64,000 nt of DNA from assembly GCF_000564855.1 (NCBI RefSeq), contig NZ_AYXG01000206.1:62001-126000 (forward strand). The letters run 5' to 3'. The position numbers were made by a program, and so were the translations under genes. Positions within the stretch are counted from its first letter, which is position 1; every line of letters starts with the position of its first letter. Origin of the DNA: Actinokineospora spheciospongiae (GTDB taxonomy: Bacteria > Actinomycetota > Actinomycetes > Mycobacteriales > Pseudonocardiaceae). Shown here piece after piece: positions 9,394 through 19,400 of this stretch. The notes below the pieces were generated by a model, which had not been told where the DNA came from, did no database searches, and was given only the letters and a program-made list of their open reading frames with translations.

Positions 9394-9879
9394 ATGACAG
9401 GCATGGCGCGACCGGGAACCACCGGCGGACGCGGCGCGGACGTCCTGCGGGTCCCCGCGGTCGACGCCGCCCGCGCGATGGTCACCGCGGCCGCCCGAAC
9501 CCAACTGCCCCACTTCGAGCAGGTCACCGACGCCTGGGACGAGGGCGTCCTCCCTGGCCGCGGCTCGGCGGCCTGGACCGGCGGCTCGGTCGGCTCGAAC
9601 ATCGACCCCCAGGTCCTCAGCGATGTCGTGTACCCCCTGCTGACCAGCACCGTCGCCCAGGTCGTCGGCGCGGCGGGCTTCGTGGGCCTGCAACGCCGCA
9701 GGTGGTGGCGCCGCAAGCCCAAGGGCCAACTGAAGTCGGCGGTCCTCGAGGTTCCCGCGGCCAAGCTCGACGAGTTCCACCGCAAGTGCGTCGCCCACGG
9801 CACCACCCTCGGCCTGTCGGTCGAAGAGGCGACCCTGATGGCCGACGCGTTGATCGGCTTCCTCCGGGACAACGGCTGA
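9394..9879 (+). CDS. Unknown 161-residue protein divergent from the M48 protease
   Basis: I do not recognise this family. The protein has a Gly/Arg-rich N-terminus and an amphipathic helical middle containing a short hydrophobic stretch (LLTSTVAQVVGAAGFVGL) followed immediately by RRRWWRRK, which looks like a membrane-surface or single-span anchor. The acidic-helical C-terminus (about residues 105-161) is probably cytosolic. The ATG at 9394 was chosen; an in-frame ATG at 9355 would add 13 Arg-rich residues. It shares a 133-bp divergent promoter region with the M48 protease, so joint regulation or a functional link is possible. The frame and codon bias are typical of real genes here. Confidence 0.7.
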   Translation: MTGMARPGTTGGRGADVLRVPAVDAARAMVTAAARTQLPHFEQVTDAWDEGVLPGRGSAAWTGGSVGSNIDPQVLSDVVYPLLTSTVAQVVGAAGFVGLQRRRWWRRKPKGQLKSAVLEVPAAKLDEFHRKCVAHGTTLGLSVEEATLMADALIGFLRDNG

Positions 9880-9928
9880 CCCGCGCCGCCGCAAGACCGC
9901 TGTCCGGGGTCCGGGGCAGCGGCCGGGA

Positions 9929-10870
9929 TCAAGGGCGCAGCAGGTGGCCGAGCAGCCTGCGGCGCTCGGCGGCGTTCTCCGGCCGCGGGTTGAACACCGC
10001 GTCGAGCAGTGGCAGCACCCGGGCGCGGGCCTCGCGGGTCCGCATGACCCGCTTCCAGAGCCACAGGTTGAGGTCGTAGCGCCACTTCGGCATGGTCGCC
10101 AGCCGGAGGATGTTGGCGACGTTGCCCCGGGCCTTGCCCGGCAGCGCGCGGACGTCCTCGGGCGCGGCGAGCAGCGTCTCGGGCAGCACGTCGAGGCCGT
10201 GCGCGGTCATGAAGGCGAAGTCGGTCGGCCAGGCCGCCGCCCACAGGTAGTCGACCATCCGGCACCAACCGCGCAGGAACGCGACCTCCTGATCGGGCCA
10301 CGGGGTGGTGTCGACGTCGGCGAGCGCGCCGACCACCACGTCCAGGCACGTCTTGTGCGCCTTCCACAGGGCCATGCGCGCCGGTTCCGGGTCCGCCGCC
10401 CCGCCCTCGCGCACCAGGGTGAAGTAGGCGCTCCAGTCGGCCACCCCGGCGGCCAACTCCTCCGGTACGACCCCGCCGGTGACGTACCGGAACCGCGAGC
10501 GGGTCGGCGGGTCGGCCACCGGCAGGGCGGGCACCACCCCGGCGGCCGCGGCCCCCAGCCACGGGATGACGCTGAGCGTGTAGTTGCCGTAGCCCCACGG
10601 CGAATCCGGGTCGATCCGCCCGTCCCGCTGGGTGTCCGCGCCGAGCCTGCCGGTGCGGAACTGCCACTGGTGCTGGAACATCAGGCCCCACAGGGGGTTG
10701 TGCCGGTTGTCGGCACCGAACGCGTCCGCCGGGTTGGTGTTCTGGATCATCAGCCGGTAGGCGGCCATCCGCTGCTCGAAGCGGAACGGGTCGAGCACCG
10801 CCCCCAGGTCCTCCGCCGTGGTCCAGACCGAGTGCAGGTCCAGGGTCGCGAGTTCCTCGGGGTGGGCCAT
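9929..10870 (-). CDS. LEG1-family protein, last gene of the NRPS operon
   Basis: A 313-residue protein whose N-terminal half matches the LEG1 family, known mainly from secreted vertebrate proteins. It shows an RFEQRMAAYRLMIQNTNP-type block, then NPLWGLMFQHQWQFRTGRL, then YGNYTLSVIPWLGA; LEG1 proteins have the parallel ERMxxYRxLI, WGLPLQxGWQxxTGRL and NYxLxVxPFL blocks in the same order. No signal peptide is visible, so it should be cytosolic, unlike animal LEG1. It follows the cupin gene by 91 bp on the same strand and probably belongs to the NRPS operon. Its biochemical activity is unknown. The ATG at 10870 was chosen over a GTG at 10912, which would add a non-conserved tail. Confidence 0.8.
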   Translation of the reverse strand: MAHPEELATLDLHSVWTTAEDLGAVLDPFRFEQRMAAYRLMIQNTNPADAFGADNRHNPLWGLMFQHQWQFRTGRLGADTQRDGRIDPDSPWGYGNYTLSVIPWLGAAAAGVVPALPVADPPTRSRFRYVTGGVVPEELAAGVADWSAYFTLVREGGAADPEPARMALWKAHKTCLDVVVGALADVDTTPWPDQEVAFLRGWCRMVDYLWAAAWPTDFAFMTAHGLDVLPETLLAAPEDVRALPGKARGNVANILRLATMPKWRYDLNLWLWKRVMRTREARARVLPLLDAVFNPRPENAAERRRLLGHLLRP

Positions 10871-10961
10871 GGTCGGGATTCTCGCACGGCCCGCGACGCC
10901 GCCGGGGGGCACGCGGCCGGGTGGTCACCCATCGGGGTCCGCTCCCCCGCGTTCGGCGTGG

Positions 10962-11675
10962 TCACGGTTCAGTGCAGGGGTCCGCGGTGCTGCGCTGTTC
11001 GGCGAGGAAGATCGTCTGGGCCATCATCCGGTAGCCGGACATGCCCTCGCGCAGGGTTTCGATCGACTCCTCCGGGTGCACCGAGTCGATCACCGCGTGC
11101 GGGCCGACGGCGTTGAACTGGTGGGAGACCCCGCGGGGGATCTGCATGTCCACCCAGGAGTTCTCCGGCACCACCACGGTGTGCCGCTCCCTGGGCACCG
11201 GGGCGTCGGGCAGGGCGTCGACAACGGTCAGGAGGGGGGTGCCGGGCCAGTGGGCGTCGAGGACGGTGATGGGGACCAGGCTGGAGACGCGGATGGTGGT
11301 GGCGGGGCCGGTCATCATCCGCACGAACCGCAGGCCGGTGTGCAGGTGCATCCGGGAGCAGACGCCGCGTTCGCGCACGTCGTAGAAGTCCATCAGGTAG
11401 CGGTCGGCGAAGAAGCCCTCGAAGGGGGCCTCCGCCATGTACACGTCGCCCTCTTCGAACTCCTGGGCGCGCTTGAGGGTTCCTGGTGGGGTCGGGAACT
11501 CGCGTTCGCGGACGTGCGCCTCGCGCACCACCGCGGCCAGCGCGGTCACCACGGCCAGCGCCGGTTCCGGCGGCAGCCGCAGCAGCGGGGTGAGCCGGTT
11601 GCGGTCGGGGTCGGTGTGCGTGGCGAGGTCGATGTGTTCGTCCTCGTGGTCCGGGGAGCGCTTCATCCTGGTCAT
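10962..11675 (-). CDS. Cupin-fold protein of the NRPS operon
   Basis: A 237-residue protein with two cupin signatures. RMHLHTGLRF near residue 120 supplies an HxH metal pair. IPRGVSHQFN near residue 190 has the PxG..H..N of cupin motif 2. The region before the barrel is helical. Cupins in peptide clusters can be metal-dependent dioxygenases, isomerases or epimerases, so a tailoring step on the peptide or on a precursor is likely but not defined. It starts 10 bp after the ligase stop, with GAGGTG upstream of its ATG, which ties it to the NRPS-ligase operon. An alternative start three codons downstream also exists. Confidence 0.72.
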   Translation of the reverse strand: MTRMKRSPDHEDEHIDLATHTDPDRNRLTPLLRLPPEPALAVVTALAAVVREAHVREREFPTPPGTLKRAQEFEEGDVYMAEAPFEGFFADRYLMDFYDVRERGVCSRMHLHTGLRFVRMMTGPATTIRVSSLVPITVLDAHWPGTPLLTVVDALPDAPVPRERHTVVVPENSWVDMQIPRGVSHQFNAVGPHAVIDSVHPEESIETLREGMSGYRMMAQTIFLAEQRSTADPCTEP

Positions 11676-11685
11676 CGGGTGCACC

Positions 11686-13425
11686 TCACCTCGCTGGGGT
11701 GGTCGTCCGGTCGGTCCACAGCAGACCGCCGAGGTCGTGCCGCCCGGCCCGCAGGACGGCGGCGCCGCGCGGGCCGGTGCGCGCCGCCAGCCACGCCCAC
11801 CGGTCGACGGCGGCGGACTCGCCGGTGAGGAAGGCCCACAGCAGGTCGAGCGCCGACCCGGTGTGGGCGAGCACCCGCCGCCCGTCGACGGTGGTTTCCC
11901 GGCCCGGTTCGACCGGGGCGCCCGCCAGGTCCCGGTAGGCGGTGAACGGCCAGGCGTCGAGCACCCGGCGCCGCCAGGTCTCGCACTCCGCGGCGTCGGG
12001 TCGGGGGGCACGGAGCAGGTCGAACGCGGCGAACACCGGGTCGTCGTCGTCGGCCCGCACGGGTGGGCAGCGCGGGACCAGGGCGGCCAGCCTGCCGATG
12101 TCCGTGCCGGTGTCGATCCCCTCCGCGCAGGCGGCGGCGTGGCCGAGGAGCCGTTCGTAGCGGCTCGGGGAGATGCGCCTGGCCACCAGCGCGCGGCCCA
12201 TCGCGGTGCGCATCGGCTTGCCGGTGGCGGTGGTCCTGTACCCGCCGAAGGCCACCACCGATGGTCGGACCGCGGCCCCCTCGACGACCGCGCGGACGGC
12301 GTCGACCGCCTGGTCGGTGGCCACGAGGCCGACGTCGTGGCCGAGGGTGGGTTCGGGCACGGCGACCGCGGCGTACACCCCGGGCAGCGCCCAGTCGCGT
12401 TCCAGGTCGACCGGGTGGTGCTTCTCCCCGCCGCGGTCGATCCGCTCGGTGCGCCTGCCGCGCAGCACCAGGAGCCCGTCGCGCCATTCGCCGAGGTCGC
12501 CGGTGCGCAGCCAGCCGTCCTCGGTGACCGCGGCGGCGGTGGCGGCCGGGTCGTCCCAGTACCCGTCCATCAGGTCGGGGGTGCGCAGCCACACCTTCCC
12601 GGCCTCGATCCGCACCTCCGTCCCCGGCAGCGGGACGCCGACCGGTGGGTGGGCGTCGAGGTAGGCGGCGCGGAAGTCGGCCCCGGTGAGGCGGGGCGTG
12701 GTGAGGCTGAAGTTGACCGCCTCGGTGAGCCCGTACCCCTGCCGCAGGCGGTCGCCGTAGAGCCGGTGGAAGCGGGCGGCGAGGGCGCGCGGGAGCGGGG
12801 CGGCGGCGGTGACCAGGTAGTCCAGCGCGTCCGGCCACGGCGGGGCCGCCTCGACCAGGTCGGCGAGCAGGGCGGGCACCATCGAGGCGGTGCGCGCCCC
12901 GCCGCGGTCGAGGGCGGCGAGGTAGCCGGCGGGGTCGAACGCGGTGTGCAGGACCAGCGGGCTGCCGGTGGTGTGCGTGCCGAGCAGCGACAGCACCAGT
13001 GCGTTGCAGTGGTACAGCGGCAGGCACGTGCCGTGCGGGCGGTCCGGGGTGATGCCGTGCAGCTCGGCGGTCTTGGCGGTGTTGCCCAGCACGGCGGCCC
13101 GGCTGAGCACCGCGCCCTTCTGCGGCCCGGTGGACCCGGAGGTGAACATGATGAACGCCCGTCCCGCGCCCCGGCCTGCGTCCGGGTCCGGTCCGCCGAC
13201 CCGACGCGCGCCCGCGGTGTCGACCAGCGCGGCGGCGTCGACCCGGGTCACCAGCGCGGCGACCTGCGCGTCCGGTGCGCGCGGGTGCAGCGGCACCGCG
13301 ACGAGCCCGCGGTCGAAGCAGCCGAGCAGGGTGCGGGCCAGTTCCGGGCTGTTCGGCAGCCGGACCAGGACCCGCGAACCCGGGGGGAGGTCGGCGAGCA
13401 CCGGCGGGAAGGTGTCGTCGGTCAT
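11686..13425 (-). CDS. ANL-superfamily acyl-activating enzyme with a C-terminal extension
   Basis: A 579-residue adenylate-forming enzyme that should activate a carboxylic acid with ATP. The P-loop is [13 protein letters not shown], the A5-type motif is [10 protein letters not shown] and the A7-type motif is [10 protein letters not shown]; the catalytic lysine lies in [14 protein letters not shown]. The N-terminus is short compared with ordinary acyl-CoA ligases. After the A10 lysine there are about 160 extra residues (roughly 420-579) of a domain I do not recognise. Its ATG overlaps the NRPS stop by ATGA, so the two are translationally coupled. The best guess is that it activates the cap acid for the NRPS starter condensation domain. 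No carrier domain is attached. Confidence 0.85.
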   Translation of the reverse strand: MTDDTFPPVLADLPPGSRVLVRLPNSPELARTLLGCFDRGLVAVPLHPRAPDAQVAALVTRVDAAALVDTAGARRVGGPDPDAGRGAGRAFIMFTSGSTGPQKGAVLSRAAVLGNTAKTAELHGITPDRPHGTCLPLYHCNALVLSLLGTHTTGSPLVLHTAFDPAGYLAALDRGGARTASMVPALLADLVEAAPPWPDALDYLVTAAAPLPRALAARFHRLYGDRLRQGYGLTEAVNFSLTTPRLTGADFRAAYLDAHPPVGVPLPGTEVRIEAGKVWLRTPDLMDGYWDDPAATAAAVTEDGWLRTGDLGEWRDGLLVLRGRRTERIDRGGEKHHPVDLERDWALPGVYAAVAVPEPTLGHDVGLVATDQAVDAVRAVVEGAAVRPSVVAFGGYRTTATGKPMRTAMGRALVARRISPSRYERLLGHAAACAEGIDTGTDIGRLAALVPRCPPVRADDDDPVFAAFDLLRAPRPDAAECETWRRRVLDAWPFTAYRDLAGAPVEPGRETTVDGRRVLAHTGSALDLLWAFLTGESAAVDRWAWLAARTGPRGAAVLRAGRHDLGGLLWTDRTTTPAR

Positions 13426-16400
13426 CGGTTTCCCCTCCCGCGGTGGGCGGCCAGGGCGGCGTTGAGCCAGGCTCCGACGGCGGGGGTGTTGACCGGTTGC
13501 ATGGCGCGGTGGTGGGCGGTGTCGAGGAGGTGTTCGGTGAGGTGGCCGCCGATGAGCGGGCGCCAGTCGACCCAGCCCGGCACCGCGCTCGGGCCGGTGG
13601 TGGCCAGGTAGACGGCGTCGCCGGGGTAGGGCGCGGGCCGGTGCCCGGACATCAGCCGGGCGTGGCGGCGGGACATGGCCACCAGGCGGTCGACGTCGTC
13701 CTCGGTGAACGTGGCGAGCAGGCTGCCCTCGCGCCGCAGCAGCGCGGACACCTCGGGGTGGGTCAGCCGCTCCGGCGGGTACTCGTCGTCGCGGTGGCCC
13801 ACGGCGGTGAGCAGCACCCGGTAGACGCGCTGCTCGTCGACGGAGTCGGACAGGTCCGCACCCGACCGGGCGGGCGGGTCGATCAGGAACGACACCCCGA
13901 CCTCCGCGCCGCGGGCGCGCAGCCGGATGGCCATGGCGTGCGACACGAGCCCGCCGAAGGACCAGCCGAGCAGGTGGTAGGGCCCGTCCGGGAAGCGGGC
14001 CAGCAGTTCCTCCACGTAGGACTCCGCCAGTTCCTCGATGGAGTCGGGGCCGGTGTGGGTGCGGGAGTCGTCGGCGTCGATGCCGTACACCGGGTGGGTG
14101 CTGTCGATGTGCCCGAGCAGCCCGGCGTAGAGCCAACTGATGCCGGACAGGGAGTGCACGCAGAACACCGGCGCGCCCGTGCCACCGGCCCGGAACGGGA
14201 TGAACCGCCCGGCGGGTTCCTCGGGCCGCCCGAGGGCCGCGGCCAGGCCCGCCGGGGTGCCCGCGGCGAACACGTCCCGGGTACGCGGGCGCTGCCCGAG
14301 CACCGCCCCGATCCGCTCGACCAGGCGTGCCACCAGCAGCGAGTGCCCGCCCAGGGCGAAGAAGTTGTCCGTCGCCCCGACCGCGGGCAGCCCGAGCACC
14401 TCGGCGAACAACCCGCACAACACCTGCTCGCGCAGGGTCGACGGCGGGGTCACGACCCGGGTGGCCGCCCAGTCCGGGGCGGGCAGCGCGGCCCTGGCGA
14501 GCTTGCCGTTGGCGGTGAGCGGCAGCCGGTCGAGCGCCACGACCCGCGCCGGGACCATGTACTCCGGCAGGTGCGCGGCGGCGTGGGCGAGCACGGCGTC
14601 CGGGGTGGTCGTGCCGGTGAGGACCGCGTACCCGACCAGCCTGCGGTCGTCGGGGCCGTGCTCGCGCAGCGCGACCGCGGCGGCGCCGACCCCGGGGTGC
14701 GCGCCAAGCACCGCCTCCACCTCGCCGAGTTCGATGCGGTGCCCGCGCAGCTTCACCTGGTCGTCCTCGCGGCCGTGGAACCGCAGTTCGCCGTCCGCCG
14801 TCCAGGACGCGAGGTCGCCGGTGCGGTACATCCGGGTGCCGGGCGGGCCGAACGGGTCGGCGACGAACCGCTGCGCGGTCTGCCCGGGCCGGTGCAGGTA
14901 GCCGGTGGCGACCCCGGCGCCTGCGATGTGCAGCTCGCCGACCACGCCCGGCGGCACCGGGCGCAGCCGCCGGTCCAGCACGCGGCACGCCGTGTTCCAC
15001 AGTGGACGTCCCAGCGGGACTGTCCCGGGGGCGCTGCCGCGCCGGGTGGTCGACCAGACGGTGGTCTCGGTGGGCCCGTAGCAGGCCAGGGTGTCGACGC
15101 CGAGCCCGGTCAGCTCGTCGACCAGCGCGCCGGGCACGGCCTCGCCGCCCACCACGCCCCGCAGGCCGCGCAGCGCCGCGGGGCGCCGGGCGACGAGGAT
15201 CTGCCACAGCGACGGCGTGGCCTGCATGACCGTGACACCCCGTTCCTCGACGACGTCGAGCAGGGCGTCCGGGTCGCGCACGGTGCCCGCGTCGACGAGC
15301 ACCGCGGCCGCCCCGGTGACCAGCGGCAGCAGGAACTCCGGGACGGACATGTCGAACCCCGCCGGTGCCGCGGCCAGCACCCGGTCCTCGGCGGTCACGC
15401 TGAGTTCGGCCCGCAGCGACAGCAGCAGGTTCACCAGCGCGGTCCTGGGCACCACCACGCCCTTGGGTGCCCCGGTCGACCCGGAGGTGTGCAGGACGTA
15501 GGCCGTGCCCGTGGGCAGCACCGACGGGTCCGCCGCACCCGCCCGGTCGCCGCCGACCACGACCCGGGGTCGGGCGTCGGCGAGCAGCGACTCGATCCGG
15601 GCGGCCGGTTGGTCGGGGTCCACCGGCAGGTAGGCGGCCCCCAGGGCGAGCACCGCGAGCATGGCCGCGATCAGGTCGGGATCGCGCGGCAGGCACAGCG
15701 CCACCAGGTCACCGGGTCCGACCCCGTCCAACTCCGCCGCGATCTTCCGAGCGCGCGTGTCCAGTTCGGCGTAGCTGAGCACCCGGTCGCCGTGCACCAC
15801 GGCGGGTGCGTCCGGGGTGCGGGTGACCCACTCGGCGACGAGTTCGGGCACGTCGGCGGCGGGGACCTCGACCGGGTCCCGGCCGCCCAGCAGGCGGTGC
15901 GCCTCGCCGTCGAGGAGCAGCGGCAGGTCGCCGACGCGGGTGTGCGGTTCGGCCACGGCTGCGCGGAGCAGGACCTCCAGGCGGGTGTTGAGCGTGCGCG
16001 CGGCGGCGGGGCTGAACAGCTCGGTGTTGTACTCCAGGATGCCCTCGACCGCCCCGCCCCTGCGCGGGGTCAGGCTCCACAGCAGGTCGAGCCGGGACGC
16101 GCCGCCGTGCAGGGCCACCGGTTCGGCGGTGATCCCGGGCAGGTCGAACAACGGCGGCGGGGTGTCCTGGAAGGCCAGCATCACCTGGAAGACCGGGTGG
16201 TGCGCGGCGGAGCGGGGCGGGTTCAGCACCTCGACGAGCCGTTCGAAGGGCAGTTGCTGGTGGGCCAGGGCGGCCAGGTCGGCTTCGCGGACCCGGCCGA
16301 GCAGTTCGGCGAAGGTGGGGTCACCGGAGAGGTCGGTGCGCAGCACGACGGTGTTGACGAAGCAGCCGACCGCGTCGTGCAGCGCGCTGTCGTGCCTGCC

Positions 16401-19400
16401 CGCCACGGGCGTGCCGACGGGGATGTCCTCGCCCGCCCCGAGCCGGGCCAGCAGGACCCCGATGGCGGCGTGCACTACCATGAACGGGCTGGCCCGGTGC
16501 GCCGCGGCGAGGTCGGTGAGCGCGGTGTGCAGCCCGGCGTCGAGGTGGAAGGCGACGCTCTCGCCCCGGTGCGCGGACTGCGCGGGCCTGGTCCGGTCGG
16601 TGGGCAGGGTGATCGCGTCCGGTGCCCCGCGCAGCGCCGCGGTCCAGTGCGCCAGCTCCGCGTCGAGGTCGAGGCCGCGCTGCCACAGGGCGTAGTCCGC
16701 GTACTGCACCGGCTCGTCCGGCCACCGCGGTGCCCGGCCTTCGGCCCGGGCGGCGTAGGCGGTGGACAGGTCGCGGGCGAGGGGTGCCAGCGACCAGCCG
16801 TCGGCGGCGATGTGGTGCAGGAGCAGCAGCAGCACGTGCCGGTCGGGGGCGGTGCGGGCGAGCGTGGCCCGCACGGGCGGTTCGGCGACGAGGTCGAAGC
16901 AGTGCGTGGCTTCGGCGCGCAGCAGGTCGCGCCACCCGGTCCCGGTCGAGTCCAGCACGGTGAACGGCACGGCGGCGGCTTCGCCGAGCACCTGGTGCGG
17001 CTCGGGGTCGGTGTCGGTGACCTCGGAGACGGTGGTGCGCAGCACCTCGTGCCGGTCGACGACGTCGCGCAGGGCGGCGGCGAGCGCGCCCGCGTCGAGC
17101 GGCCCGACGAGTTCGGTGGCGAACGCCATGTTGTAGACGGGATTGGGTCCGGCGAACCGGTCGAAGAACCAGAACCGGCGCTGCGCGGTCGACAGCGGGA
17201 CGCGGTCGGGGCGCACCTGCGCGGTGAAGGCCACCCGTTCGGTGCCGCCGGTGAGCCTGCGCGCCAGTTCGGCGGGGGTGGGCGCGTCGAACAGGGTCCG
17301 CAGCCGCAGGTCGGCGCCCGCGCGGTCGCGCAGCAGGTTGACCACCCTGGTCGCCAGCAGCGAGTGCCCGCCGAGGTCGAAGAAGCTGTCGTCGGCGCCG
17401 ACCGCCGCCAGGCCCAGCGCGTCCGCGAAGACCCGGCACACCAGGCGCTCCGCGTCGGTCTCCGGTGCCCGGCCGGGGCGCACGGTGGACTCGGGCGCGG
17501 GCAGGGCGGCCCGGTCGACCTTGCCGTTGACCGTCAGCGGGATCTCCGGCAGCGGCACGACGAAGGCCGGGACCAGGTGGGCGGGCAGCACCCGGGCGGC
17601 GTGCGCGCGCAGCGCGGCCGGGTCGGCGGTGCCGGTCACGTACGCCACGAGCGCGTCGGCGCGCGGCAGCACCACCGCCCGCCCCACGTCGGGCGACTCG
17701 GCGAGGACCCGTTCCACCTCGGCCGGTTCGATCCGGAAGCCGCGCACCTTCACCTGCGCGTCGGTGCGGCCCAGGTACTCCAGCGTGCCGTCGGGCAGGC
17801 GCCGGGCGCGGTCACCGGAGCGGTACATCCGGGCGCCCGGCGGCCCCCACGGGTCGGCGACGAACCGGGTCGCGGTGAGCCCCGGCCTGCCGAGGTAGCC
17901 CAGCGCGACACCGGGACCGGCCACGTACACCTCCCCCGGGCAGCCCGGCGGCACCGGTCGCAGCGCGTGGTCGAGCAGGTGCACGCGCAGATCGTCGAGT
18001 GCTTCGCCGACCACGCCGCGGGTCTCGTCCGGGTCGCGCAGGGCGTGGAAGGTGGTGTGCACGGTGGTTTCGGTGATGCCGTACATGTTCACCAGCAGCG
18101 GGCGGCCGGGGCCGTGCCACCGGCGGACCCGGGTCGGGTCGAGGGCTTCACCGGCGAGCACCACGTGCCGCACGGACAACGCGGTGGGCTCCTCGGGGTC
18201 TTCGGCCTCCGCGCGCAGCAACTGGTCGAACGCGGACGGGGTCTGGCTCAGCGAGGTGACCCGCTCGCGGCGCAGCAGGTCGAGGAATTCGCGCGGGGAG
18301 CGGACCAGCTCGCGCGGCACCAGCACCAGCCGCCCACCCCGCCCCAGCGCCGACCACAGCTCCCACACCGACACGTCGAAGGCGAAGGAGTGGAACAGGG
18401 TGTGCACGTCGTCGGGACCGTGGCGGAAGTGGCGGTCGGTGACCGCCAGCAGCCGCACCACGTTCCGGTGGGTGACCACGACGCCCTTGGGGGTGCCGGT
18501 GGACCCGGAGGTGTGGATCACGTACGCCGGAGCACCCGGGTCGACGCGCACCCCCGGGTCGGGCCCGGCCTCGGGGGCGGCGGTGAAGGTCTCCGGGGTG
18601 ACGGTGAGGACGGGTCCGGCGTCCTCGGTGATGCGGCGCAGGCGTTCCGCCGGGTGGGCGGGGTCGAGCGGCAGGTAGGCGGCGCCGGTCTTGAGGACCG
18701 CGAGGAGTGCGACGACCAGCTCGAACGACGGGGTCAGCGAGACGCCGACCAGGGTTCCCGGTCCCGCCCCGTCGGCGATGAGGCGGGAGGCGAGCCCATT
18801 GGCGCGGCGGTCCAGCTCCGCGTAGGTGAGGTGGTCGTCGCCGCAGGTCAGCGCCCGGGCGTGCGGGTGCGCGCGGACCTGGGCGGCGAACAGGTCCACA
18901 AGGGACTCCCTGACCGGGGCGGGCTCGGCGGGGGGCGCGGGGCGGGGCTCGCCGGGCAGGAGCAGGTCCAGCTCCGCCAGCGGGCGGTCCGGGTCGGTCG
19001 CCACGCGGTCGAGCACGGCGGCGACGCGGTCGAGGAACGTCCGGGCCGCAGTGGGGTCGAGCACGTCGCGGCGGTGGTCGAGGCGCAGCCGCAGCGAGTC
19101 GCCGGGGACGACGATGAGCGTCACCGGGTAGTGCGTGCCGTCGAGGCCCCTGGCGTCGGTGACCTCCAGGCCGGGTGCGCCGAGGGCGGTGCCGTCGACC
19201 GGGTAGTTCTCGAACACCAGCACCGCGTCGAACAGCTCCTGGTGCCCGGCCAGCCCCGGCAACCGGGCCAGGTCGGCGTGCTGGTGCTCCAGCACGGACA
19301 GGTGCTGGGCGTGCAGGGCGGCCAGCACCCCCGCCGCGCTCGCCCCCGGGTCCAGGCGGCAGCGCACCGGCAGGGTGTTGATCATCAGGCCGAGCACGCG

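Noticed and set aside
9929..10912. Oxygenase or MpaB-like annotation for the LEG1-type gene
   Set aside because: The ordered blocks WGLMFQHQWQFRTGRL and YGNYTLSVIPWLGA match LEG1, and no metal-ligand pattern of the MpaB family is present.
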